Notes under the pieces: generated by a model | What the model was told of the DNA's origin: nothing | Seen by the model: the letters and a program-made list of their open reading frames with translations, nothing else | Database searches by the model: none | Assembly (NCBI GenBank): GCA_018260445.1 | Contig: JAGLBE010000024.1 | Location: 1 to 35,374, forward strand | Length of the DNA: 35,374 bases | Reading direction: 5' to 3' | Source of the DNA: Psychrobacter sp. | GTDB lineage: Bacteria > Pseudomonadota > Gammaproteobacteria > Pseudomonadales > Moraxellaceae | Made by a program: the position numbers and the translations under genes | Part shown: one piece after another, positions 16,800 to 24,901 of the stretch | Layout of the letters: each line of letters starts with the position of its first letter | Numbering within the stretch: position 1 is the stretch's first letter

Positions 16800-16827
16800 T
16801 CTTATTTAGCAATTCTTATTTAGCAAT
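16800..16827. repeat. Two perfect 14-bp units between gabD and gabT
   Basis: TCTTATTTAGCAAT is repeated twice head to tail, preceded by a partial copy (CTTAGCAAC), in the leader of gabT about 20 bases before its ribosome site. Confidence 0.85.
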
Positions 16828-16849
16828 AACTTGACACAAGGAAAGGGTG

Positions 16850-18112
16850 ATGAATACTGAAATAAGCAATAAGTCGCTGTTAGAACGTCGCAATGCCATA
16901 TTGCCAAGAGGCTTGGGCGTCGCGTTTCCTATCTTTGCAGAGCGCGCGCAAAACGCCGAGCTATGGGATGTGGAGGGCAAGCGCTATATTGACTTTGTCG
17001 CGGGTATCTCGGTGTTAAACACCGGCCATAGTCATCCCAAAATTACCCAAAAAGTGCATGAGCAGCTCGATAAATTTAGCCATACCGCGGCGCAAATTAT
17101 CAGCTACGAGAGCTATGTTAGCTTAGCAGAAAAGCTGTGTGCCCTTGCGCCTATTGGTGGCGCTAAAAAGGCCGTGTTTTTGACAACCGGGGCAGAAGCG
17201 GTTGAAAATACGATAAAAATTGCCAGAGCCAGTACGGGGCGGCATGGGGTTATCTCCTTTGTGGGCGGCTGGCATGGGCGCACTATGATGTGTATGGGCC
17301 TAACTGGCAAAGTGGTGCCGTATAAAAATAATTTTGGCCCGATGCCCGCCTCTATCTATCATGCGTTGTTTCCTGCCCCAGAGCTTGGGGTGACAGAGCA
17401 GCAAGCATTAGAGAGTATCGAGATGATATTTCAAGCCGCTATTCATCCCACTGATGTGGCGGCGATCATTGTTGAGCCGGTGCAAGGCGAGGGTGGGTTT
17501 CATCAATTAACCCCCTCGTTTGCGCAGTCATTGCGCTGCATTTGTGACACCCATGGCATCGTCCTGATTTTTGATGAGGTGCAAACCTGCTTTGGCCGCA
17601 CCGGCACCTTGTTTGCCAGCGAGCAATTAAACGTTGAGCCCGATTTAATGACCTGCGCCAAAAGTTTAGCGGGCGGTTATCCGATATCGGCGGTCATCGG
17701 GCGTAGCGAGATTATGGACGCGCCGCAGCCGGGTGGATTGGGCGGTACTTACTCGGGCAATCCGCTGGCATGCGTGGCAGCACTCGCCGTTATTGAGGTA
17801 ATAGAGGAGGAAGGGCTGCTGCAACGTAGTCAAGTTATCGGCGATAAGATGGCGGCGTTTTTGACGGCACTCGATAGCAAAAAAATTGCCAATATACGCC
17901 ACAAAGGGGCGATGCTCGCTTTTGATATGGTGGACAATAAGGGTCAGCCAGACCCTGTTGCTACTACAGAGCTCAAAGCGGCAGTGTTTGAGCAGGGTTT
18001 GTTATTGGCATCGTGCGGACGTCATGGCAATACCATCCGCATTATGGTGCCGTTAACGGTGTCAGATGACGTGTTATTAGAGGGGCTCAATATGATAAAA
18101 TCAGCGTTATAA
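16850..18112 (+). CDS. gabT: 4-aminobutyrate aminotransferase
   Basis: GabT moves the amino group of GABA to 2-oxoglutarate, giving succinate semialdehyde and glutamate. The 420-residue class III PLP enzyme shows GISVLNTGHSHPKI, FLTTGAEAVENTIKIAR, SFVGGWHGRTMM, IVEPVQGEGGF, the cofactor Asp in LIFDEVQTCFGRTG and the Schiff-base Lys271 in DLMTCAKSLAGGYP. A GTG one codon earlier opens the frame, but the ATG at 16850 with AAGGAAAGG upstream is the better start. It ends the puuD-puuR-gabD-gabT series, so the window encodes the whole route from GABA to succinate. The change of the usual ADEVQ to FDEVQ keeps the key Asp. Confidence 0.93.
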   Translation: MNTEISNKSLLERRNAILPRGLGVAFPIFAERAQNAELWDVEGKRYIDFVAGISVLNTGHSHPKITQKVHEQLDKFSHTAAQIISYESYVSLAEKLCALAPIGGAKKAVFLTTGAEAVENTIKIARASTGRHGVISFVGGWHGRTMMCMGLTGKVVPYKNNFGPMPASIYHALFPAPELGVTEQQALESIEMIFQAAIHPTDVAAIIVEPVQGEGGFHQLTPSFAQSLRCICDTHGIVLIFDEVQTCFGRTGTLFASEQLNVEPDLMTCAKSLAGGYPISAVIGRSEIMDAPQPGGLGGTYSGNPLACVAALAVIEVIEEEGLLQRSQVIGDKMAAFLTALDSKKIANIRHKGAMLAFDMVDNKGQPDPVATTELKAAVFEQGLLLASCGRHGNTIRIMVPLTVSDDVLLEGLNMIKSAL

Positions 18113-18948
18113 AAACTGCATAGCAAGGCTTAAAATGCAATGCTAATAGGTTTGCCGCCTGCAAACTTAATGCGAGACTTAAGGGCCTATTCGGATGCTT
18201 GTGGCAGTCAGCGCCACCTGTAGTGGCCTAGTGGGTTAATGTAGCAACGCGAGCTTAGATATCGCTATTGATTGAGGAACGTTTCGTCTTTAAGACTAAA
18301 GCGTTTGTCGTGCCAAATCGTATAAACTGAAGCGTAGGACTTTGGGTGCTTAATTATACTACCTGCATCTTATCTCAAATCTGAAAATTTAGATATCAAG
18401 GAAAATGAGTGCAAACGCTATAAATGGTAGGTTTGGCGAGTTTGATAAAGATAGGTTATTCTTCGGAAAAGGTATTACAAGCTTATAGGCATGTCATTGC
18501 CTTTTCTAATGCGACTCACTTTGGTACATATAGCATCTGCTTGATGGTGGTTTAGATTAACTTAGCTTGACAGCGTTGCGACAGTGCCTTAGAGCATAAC
18601 ACCTTAAAACCGATTATTTAGAATAAGTAACAGAACAAATTTAAAATATAATCTGATTTTTGTGGGGTATGTTGTGCTAAACCACACTATAAGATTTCAT
18701 ATTATAAGATAATTTCGTTTTGATACTTATAATCTTAACTAACAATTCTGGTCGAATTATCCAACATGCCGTCAATAACCTAAATCAGTCACAACTTTGC
18801 ACAAAAATTGCAGATACAATTCTTAAAAATCTCTTACACGAACCTGCCTTTAAAAGCGCCCTAAAAAATTGCATAATTGCAATCAATTTTACAGCGCAGT
18901 CTACGTCAAGTCATTCCTCTTAAACTGCCAATACGCCATTAAGGAAGT
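18113..18948. other. Long intergenic region without a gene
   Basis: These 836 bases separate the GABA genes from the polysaccharide group. A 67-codon frame at 18720-18923 lacks a ribosome site and any motif, so it was not called. AT content rises after about 18600, which fits a promoter zone for the HAD gene. No tRNA-like fold or clear terminator was seen. Confidence 0.55.
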
Positions 18949-19362
18949 ATGTTGAAAAGGTTAATTTTTGATTTAGACCAGACACTGTCATTCACCAGTG
19001 GCGGTGATTATGCCAATGCGACACCCAATATTCCCCTTATTAATAAGCTGCGGCACTATCATCAAGATGGCTTTACCATTGTTATCAATACCAGCCGCAA
19101 TATGCGAACTTATGACGGCAACCTTGGCAAAATCAACACCCATACCTTGCCGGTGATAATGACCTGGCTTGAAACCCATAAGGTGCCTTATGATGAAATT
19201 TACGTGGGCAAACCTTGGTGCGGTTTTGAGGGCTTTTATATTGATGATAAGGCGGTTCGCCCCGATGAGTTTGTGCGATTAAACTACCAACAGCTTTGTG
19301 AATTGGTGGGTATAACGACAATGGCAAATAGCGATACTCGCAATTCATGTCAACAAGCTTGA
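18949..19362 (+). CDS. HAD-superfamily phosphatase, EcbF/BcbF capsule type
   Basis: This 137-residue single-domain HAD protein resembles the small phosphatases found in capsule loci (EcbF/BcbF type). Motif I is IFDLDQTLSF, with the nucleophile Asp8 and acid Asp10. Motif II is the Thr/Ser of VINTSRNM. The Lys is in YVGKPWCGFEGFYIDDKAVR, which also holds the acidic pair of motif IV. All catalytic residues are therefore present. AAGGAAG lies very close (3 bases) to the ATG; a TTG at 18952 would have more normal spacing. It heads a plus-strand series with two nucleotidyltransferase-type genes. The likely job is dephosphorylation of a small phospho-precursor for a surface glycan; the substrate is unknown. 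Confidence 0.82.
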   Translation: MLKRLIFDLDQTLSFTSGGDYANATPNIPLINKLRHYHQDGFTIVINTSRNMRTYDGNLGKINTHTLPVIMTWLETHKVPYDEIYVGKPWCGFEGFYIDDKAVRPDEFVRLNYQQLCELVGITTMANSDTRNSCQQA

Positions 19363-19430
19363 TAGTATCGTTGCTTTAAAGACTATATGGCTAAATTAGA
19401 TTGTATTCAACGAATCTATAGTAGTGCTCA

Positions 19431-19466
19431 ATAACAATTAAAATAACAATTAAAATAACAATTAAA
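19431..19466. repeat. Three perfect 12-bp tandem units
   Basis: ATAACAATTAAA is repeated three times without mismatch, followed by an A-run, about 95 bases before the next start codon. It is another example of the short intergenic repeat type of this window. Confidence 0.92.
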
Positions 19467-19560
19467 AAAAACACCAAAGCTTATTTTAACGGTTATTGAT
19501 AAGCTGATGACCTTATAATAAAGTTTTGCCGCGATGCTGGTCATATAACAGGAACACCTC

Positions 19561-21336
19561 ATGATTATTATTTTGTCGTATAACCAAATCAATTGCAAAT
19601 TATCCAATGACATTGGCGATTTGCCTGCCATGTTGTTGCCTGTGGGCAATAAAAAGTTGTTAGAACATCAGGTGAATAAATTTAGAGACGTGTTTGCATG
19701 TGAATCGATAATGGTCGTACTGCCCACAGGTTATCAGCCATCCTTTAGCGAACAAGTGACTCTAAATCAGTTATCAGTGACGCTTGAATTTGCAGATACT
19801 GATGCTGATGTGCATAATATTTTGATGCAAATCGTATCGGCATTACCCCCTGAGTTTGATGAGCCAATTCGTATTCAATTGGGCAGCACATGGCTTAATC
19901 ATATACCCACTCAAGATGACTGTATGGCGATAGCCGCCAGTGCTGATGTAGCGGCGCATGGTGTAGATTCGTTTGACCAAACTTGGATAGGGTATGTCTC
20001 GTTTGCCTCTGCCAGTCAGCTAGTCAACGCATTGGCGGATATGACCCCAAATGCGGCATCTTCTGTGCGCGCAGCAGCCAGTGTTTCCTCACCCACTTGC
20101 CCAATAAGCGCACAAGCAAGTCAACAAGCAAGTCAACAGACAAGGCAAGAAGATAGTTATCAATTTTTTGCCCAATTAATCGACCGCTATCAGCAAAAGG
20201 TGACAAATTTGGATAAAGTGCCTGTGGCAGATTGGTACGATTGTGACTGCGACGATGGCTACTTTATTGCCAGAGCCTCATTAACGACCGAGCGCTCGTT
20301 TAATACCTTATGTATTCGCAATGGTATGGTGACCAAAAGTAGCCATGACGATAAAAAGATTAAAGCCGAAGCGCATTGGTACACCCATGTGCCAACCGAG
20401 CTAAACCGTTTTTTACCCAAATTTCTTGACCAGGGATCTATTGACCAAGGTATTAAGCAGTCTCGCTATTACTATCGGCTAGAGTATTTGCCGCTATTTC
20501 CGCTCAATGAATTGTACGTCCATGGTCAAAGTGCAGCTCAGCTTTGGCAGCACGTGTTTGCCGGCATACAAGACTTTTTTGCCCTAAGTGCCGATAAAAA
20601 ACATCTGCAAGGCGTGTGCATCGAAGAGTTGCAGCAAGACTGTGATTATTTGTATCAGCAAAAAACGCTCTCTCGCCTCAACAAATACGCCAGTGCCAGC
20701 GCTGTTGATTTACAGCAGCCAGTGTATTATGACGGCTGTGAGCTTGGCTCCATCAGTGATATTACCCAGCATTGTATGACATTGGCGGCCGAGCTACCCT
20801 TTGTGCCGGCCATTATGCATGGCGATTTGTGCTTTAGTAACCTGTTGTTTGACTCTAAGGTCAATAGCATCAAGATGATTGACCCACGCGGCATTGATGC
20901 GGATGGCAACATGAGCATCTATGGCAATCAAACCTATGACTTGGCCAAGGTGGCGCACTCGGTTATCGGTATGTATGACCATATTATAGCTGGTCAATAT
21001 CGCTTAGTTGACAGCGAAACCCCGCATGGGATAGAGCAGACTTTGCATTTTTATGCCGACAACCGATGTCAGCTGATACAAGAGGCATTTTTACGCACCG
21101 AGTTTATTGCCGGGTTATCCTCTGAGAATATCATGCCGGCTGTGGTGTTGCTGTTTTTATCGATGCTGCCCTTGCATGCCGATCGCCCTGATCGTCAACA
21201 TGCGATGCTGCTTAATGCCTATCGACTTTATCAAGCCTTTGTACTCACCAAACCCCATACAATGCTGTCACCTCAGCCGTCAACCTTACAACGTAATTTG
21301 CAGGCGTATAACATGAGTCAAGCATTGGCCTCTTAA
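19561..21336 (+). CDS. Two-domain protein: nucleotidyltransferase-like N-terminus and APH/choline-kinase-like C-terminus
   Basis: This 591-residue protein joins two folds. Residues 1 to about 150 look like a sugar-nucleotidyltransferase (LPAMLLPVGNKKLLEHQVNK), but the GxGxR nucleotide loop is absent, so this part may be inactive or regulatory. A Ser/Gln-rich linker (ASQQASQQTRQ) follows. The second half resembles aminoglycoside/choline kinases: HGDLCFSNLLFD with catalytic Asp422 and Asn427, and the metal-binding Asp441 in MIDPRGID. The kinase site looks complete. AGGA stands 7 bases before the ATG. Between a HAD phosphatase and a second nucleotidyltransferase, it probably phosphorylates a small molecule that is then activated with a nucleotide for a capsule or LPS. 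Similar domain pairs occur in capsule loci; the exact product is unknown. Confidence 0.8.
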   Translation: MIIILSYNQINCKLSNDIGDLPAMLLPVGNKKLLEHQVNKFRDVFACESIMVVLPTGYQPSFSEQVTLNQLSVTLEFADTDADVHNILMQIVSALPPEFDEPIRIQLGSTWLNHIPTQDDCMAIAASADVAAHGVDSFDQTWIGYVSFASASQLVNALADMTPNAASSVRAAASVSSPTCPISAQASQQASQQTRQEDSYQFFAQLIDRYQQKVTNLDKVPVADWYDCDCDDGYFIARASLTTERSFNTLCIRNGMVTKSSHDDKKIKAEAHWYTHVPTELNRFLPKFLDQGSIDQGIKQSRYYYRLEYLPLFPLNELYVHGQSAAQLWQHVFAGIQDFFALSADKKHLQGVCIEELQQDCDYLYQQKTLSRLNKYASASAVDLQQPVYYDGCELGSISDITQHCMTLAAELPFVPAIMHGDLCFSNLLFDSKVNSIKMIDPRGIDADGNMSIYGNQTYDLAKVAHSVIGMYDHIIAGQYRLVDSETPHGIEQTLHFYADNRCQLIQEAFLRTEFIAGLSSENIMPAVVLLFLSMLPLHADRPDRQHAMLLNAYRLYQAFVLTKPHTMLSPQPSTLQRNLQAYNMSQALAS

Positions 21337-21424
21337 GTCAAGCCACTAACTTTGGCAAATAGCCGCTGACCGATTAAAACTAAACGTATACCCATCATTG
21401 ATTTCATTGAGTAGGAAAGGGCGC

Positions 21425-22141
21425 ATGATTGTAATTCCCATGGCAGGCAATAGTAGTCGTTTTTTTAAAGCAGGGTTTGATAGACCCAAACATCAACTGA
21501 CTTTACATGGGCGTTATGTGTTTGATTTGGCGGTTGCGTCATTTGCCAACTATTTTGCGAATGAGCCTTTTTTATTTATTGTAAGAGACACGTATCATAC
21601 CTTAGATTTTGTAGAGCAGCGTGTCCAAGCATTGGGCATCCAGCAGTATAAAATAAAAGTATTGGCTGAAGACACAAAAGGGCAAGCGCATACGGTATAT
21701 TTAGGCATTGAAGACCCGACTATCGCTGACGATGAGCCAATATGGATATTTAATATTGACACGTTTCATCACAATTTTACCAAGCCTGATTTTATAGACC
21801 AGGTGGATGGCTATTTAGAGGTGTTTAAGGGTGAGGGTGACCATTGGTCTTTTGTGGCGAGTGATGCCAATGACAGGGTTATTCAGACCGCTGAAAAACA
21901 GCGCATCTCAGAGTATTGTAGCAATGGCTTGTATTACTTTAAGTCTAAAGCGCTATTTATGCAAATGTTTGAGGATGCGCTTAAGCAGGCGCTCAGGGTA
22001 AAAGGCGAGTACTACATTGCGCCGCTATACAATATACTACTAGACCAAGGCTGCATCATCCGTCAAAAACTGGTTGATATTGAGGATATGAGTTTTTGCG
22101 GCACCCCAGACGAATATCATCAGTTGCGGTCAGCAGACTAA
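21425..22141 (+). CDS. Nucleotidyltransferase (NTP_transferase fold) for surface-glycan precursor
   Basis: This 238-residue protein has the nucleotide-binding start of the sugar-phosphate nucleotidyltransferase fold (MIVIPMAGNSSRFFKAGFD then RPKHQL), with the catalytic Arg and the Lys of the PK motif. The metal-binding Asp is likely in IWIFNIDTFHH, and NGLYYFKS and GEYYIAPLYN follow as in this family. The frame opens at 21398, but the ATG at 21425 has AGGAAAGG upstream and starts directly at the motif, so it was chosen. It follows the kinase fusion by 88 bases. Together they could phosphorylate a small molecule and then activate it as a CDP- or other NDP-derivative. Family assignment is good; substrate unknown. 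Confidence 0.82.
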   Translation: MIVIPMAGNSSRFFKAGFDRPKHQLTLHGRYVFDLAVASFANYFANEPFLFIVRDTYHTLDFVEQRVQALGIQQYKIKVLAEDTKGQAHTVYLGIEDPTIADDEPIWIFNIDTFHHNFTKPDFIDQVDGYLEVFKGEGDHWSFVASDANDRVIQTAEKQRISEYCSNGLYYFKSKALFMQMFEDALKQALRVKGEYYIAPLYNILLDQGCIIRQKLVDIEDMSFCGTPDEYHQLRSAD

Positions 22142-22158
22142 TATAAGCAGACTAAGGT

Positions 22159-22230
22159 AAGCAGACTAAGATAATCAAGCTAAGATAAGCAGACTAATAT
22201 AAGCAGATTAAGATAATCAAGCTAAGATAA
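22159..22230. repeat. 42-bp period direct repeat between convergent genes
   Basis: The block starting AAGCAGACTAAGATAATC at 22159 recurs at 22201 with one base changed, and shorter AAGCAGACTAA pieces surround it. The array fills the short gap between the nucleotidyltransferase and the convergent WavE-type gene. It has no hairpin of terminator type. Confidence 0.85.
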
Positions 22231-22249
22231 ACCGCTTAACTTATAAACC

Positions 22250-23503
22250 CTATCTAACGGGATAGCGACTTACGATACTGTCATTGCCGTTATTCAAACC
22301 AGCATTGGCAGAGCTGCTAATATTTACAGCACTATTGCCATTATCTGCATTATCATCATCCTTCTGCGTCAATGCCAAGCTGGCTTTTTGCTGCATACGC
22401 GACTGAGCTTGTTGTAACAACTGGGTATCAGGGGTGGAAATGGGTTGCTCAGACACAAATAATTGATACCAATCGGCATGTTGTAAACAATTGAGTGCCA
22501 TAAACGCATCATCATTGACCCAGTTGTATTTGGGCAACTCAAAGCCTGTTTGCTCATTGCTGGCGATAATGATATGCCGCGCCACGTAACGTTTAAAATC
22601 TGCAATGATGTCATCGGTGAGATGGTTATAACTTTCAGGCACGGCAAAGCCTAATTTTTTAGCATGATTGGTGGCGATATACTGTTCGACAGCCAGGCGG
22701 GTTCTAAACGTGTTGTCAGTGAAGCCATTGGCGTCACTCGTATTCGCAACAGCCGTTGTATTTTGATTATCTTGCAGGGTATATCTGCTGCTTAGGGCAA
22801 TGCTCAAGCGTGGGTTGTTGCTGGCTTGATTGCTCGCTTGGATACTTGTGCTGGAGCGATAATCGTTGTTTAAAAGATGACTGTGATTTTCAAAGTAGGT
22901 CGCATCTTCATAGCGCATCAACTCAACCGACCAATACTGTTGTAACACCTCAGTTTTAGCAAATTGCATCCAATCACTAATGTGATACGCCATATGCTCA
23001 TAAACCATGGGGTCAATGCTAAAATAACTGGGCACCACAATGGGCGAGTAGTCACGCAGTGCAGTAGCAGGATTGGTCTGATAAAGCTGCTCAACGCGTT
23101 GGGTATACTCTGTTAACGTAGGGATTAAATTTGCTGAGGTTAAAAAGCTATCTGTGCGTAACTTAATCGCATATGGTGTGGTTACCGCATCTAGACCAGA
23201 TTTGGTAGACATGATTTGCCGATTCACATTGTTGGGCGAATCAAAGCCAAATTTAATATTGGGCAGGCCACCAGGATCAGGGCTCAAAACCAAAGCATCA
23301 ATACCAAGTTTTTTGGCCGTATTATACGCCTCGGGAAACTCTATACTGTCCCAAGTAGACACAACAATAGCCGCATCTGGATAGGATTCGCGGCTTTTTT
23401 TTATGTTGTAGAGCAAGTCCAAACCGTCTGTAGCGCCTGAGCCTAAGCTATCTGCGTGCACATATCCTTGGAAAACAAGGGTAACTTCGGATGTTTTTAT
23501 CAT
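22250..23503 (-). CDS. WavE-family surface-polysaccharide protein
   Basis: This 417-residue protein matches the WavE type, named from Vibrio cholerae LPS core synthesis and seen in many capsule or LPS loci. Family-like segments are VTLVFQGYVH near the start, DAAIVVSTWDSIEFPEA, LVLSPDPGGLPN, NNVNRQIMSTKSGLDAV and TPYAIKLRTDSFL, which resembles a glycosyltransferase fold with a late acidic motif (RTD). The frame extends upstream to a GTG at 23575, but the ATG at 23503 begins right at the conserved region and was chosen. The last 40 residues are Asn/Asp/Ala/Ser-rich low complexity. It converges on the nucleotidyltransferase gene and likely acts in the same surface structure. The precise reaction is not known. 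Confidence 0.82.
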   Translation of the reverse strand: MIKTSEVTLVFQGYVHADSLGSGATDGLDLLYNIKKSRESYPDAAIVVSTWDSIEFPEAYNTAKKLGIDALVLSPDPGGLPNIKFGFDSPNNVNRQIMSTKSGLDAVTTPYAIKLRTDSFLTSANLIPTLTEYTQRVEQLYQTNPATALRDYSPIVVPSYFSIDPMVYEHMAYHISDWMQFAKTEVLQQYWSVELMRYEDATYFENHSHLLNNDYRSSTSIQASNQASNNPRLSIALSSRYTLQDNQNTTAVANTSDANGFTDNTFRTRLAVEQYIATNHAKKLGFAVPESYNHLTDDIIADFKRYVARHIIIASNEQTGFELPKYNWVNDDAFMALNCLQHADWYQLFVSEQPISTPDTQLLQQAQSRMQQKASLALTQKDDDNADNGNSAVNISSSANAGLNNGNDSIVSRYPVR

Positions 23504-24006
23504 AAAAGACTCTATAATGAAAAATGCTTTTAACTCAGTGTTAAAAATTGCTAGTGATACATGAGTTGTGCCCACTGCGGTTTGTTGCTAAGTTACTTAT
23601 ACGGATACTAGATGATGCTTATTAACAGCCAATGAGTAAATGATAAGGACTAATAGATAGTGCTTAAACAATAACTAAAAGACTGCTGAGTAATCAGACT
23701 GCCAGACTGCTTTTAGCGGCCATTAGGGCAGGTTGCCAAACAAACATTGGCTAACCCAGTTTAACCTACAGCCCTTGTCTTAAAAGGGTGCGCTAGTACT
23801 ATGCCATTATATAACATTCATAATCTAACCTCTATGACTATTTAACTTGTATAAAGGCAGTGTCTAGTCTATGCGCTTTAGCCGGTTTATATTGTCTGAA
23901 TTATGTGGTCACGTTTATCTGCTTTATATCGAAATGGAATATTTATTGCAAAAGTTAACGGGCTAACAATCTATATTCAAATAATTTCATTTTGGGGTAA
24001 TAGGCG
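23504..24006. other. Intergenic region before the broken cynS
   Basis: About 500 bases between divergent genes, without a called gene. No clear operator was found, and no cynT-like carbonic anhydrase or CynR-like regulator is next to cynS. Confidence 0.5.
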
Positions 24007-24447
24007 ATGACACGTGACGAAGTAACAGAAAGCATTATTTTAGCTAAAAAAGATAAGGGGCTCAGTTGGCAGGACCTTGCCAATCATTTAGGCATGGGCG
24101 CTGTTTGGGTAACATCAGCCTGTTTTGGTAACAATAGTATGCCTGAGGCAGCGGCAACCAAGCTGTGCGACTTATTAGAGTTGCCTGACGCTGCAAAAGT
24201 GACGTTAATGGAATATCCAATGAAGGGGTGGGGGCGGGATGTCCCGCAAGATCCACTTATTTATAGACTTTATGAAGCGGTGGGTATTTATGGTCCAAGT
24301 ATTAAAGAGGTGGTGTAGGAAAAGTTTGGTGATGGTATTATGAGCGCTATCGACTTTTCAATCGATGTTGAAAAAGAGGAAAACCCCAACGGTGATAGAG
24401 TGGTGGTGATTTTAAATGGCAAGTTTCTACCGTATAAAACTTGGTAA
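24007..24447 (+). pseudogene. cynS: Cyanate hydratase gene interrupted by an in-frame amber codon
   Basis: CynS converts cyanate and bicarbonate to ammonia and CO2. The first 103 codons encode a normal CynS start: the helix-turn-helix-like region (GLSWQDLANHLGMG), PMKGWGRDVPQDPLIYRLYE and VGIYGPSIKEVV. Then a TAG stands at 24316-24318. In the same frame the reading continues at once with [20 protein letters not shown] and ends at GKFLPYKTW before TAA at 24445. Ignoring the TAG gives 146 residues, the normal family length of about 147-156. The Arg and Glu of the active site (YRLYE) are before the stop, but the catalytic Ser of [10 protein letters not shown] lies after it. A 103-residue product should therefore be inactive. 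A sequencing error is the main alternative to a true nonsense mutation. Confidence 0.9.
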
Positions 24448-24901
24448 TCGCTGCTAATCTAATATAGTCAAAGAAGTCTAAAATGGTGACAAGGCAACCG
24501 AGTGCAAGTACTATTGGAGTAGGCTTAACCAGGTTTGATGTATGCTGAAGAAACCGTAGAAGTAAACTTGGTAAACTAAGGGAGTTAAGTAGGTTGGCAA
24601 GGTGACTGCAAATGATAATCAAGCTGAAGTTAGCCACTATTTGATTTAATTGCTACGAGTGTTGAGCAGCATGGTTACCTCAGTTACCTCATAGTCATCG
24701 ACGATGATGCTTATCATATATATTCATTTTGCAGTACGTTACAATGAATCGCATTAAATTATACCCATTAAATATAGATGATTACTCTGGGTGACCCAAC
24801 ATCTATTGCGCATGATCTAAGTCGTTATTGGACCCAGGCTCGTCCAATAGATCATTTAAATTGCTTATAGGGTCTGATTTCTTATTATGAGTCTTTGCGA
24901 C
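24448..24901. other. Intergenic region after cynS
   Basis: About 450 bases hold no firm gene. A 96-codon minus-strand frame overlapping the end of cynS is a shadow. A 30-codon plus-strand frame at 24778-24870 reads like a protein piece (ITLGDPTSIAHDL) but has no ribosome site and no extension, so it was not called. Confidence 0.5.

Noticed and set aside
18720-18923. 67-codon plus-strand frame before the HAD gene
   Set aside because: No ribosome site and no recognisable domain; it probably overlaps the promoter zone.
22159-22230. Possible CRISPR-like array
   Set aside because: Repeat spacing is uneven and the between-repeat sequences are themselves repeats; no spacers and no cas genes.
24778-24870. 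30-codon frame starting ITLGDP, first thought to be a PdxA-like remnant
   Set aside because: Only the ITLGDP piece is like PdxA; the GIGPE part is not there, nothing continues it, and no ribosome site exists.
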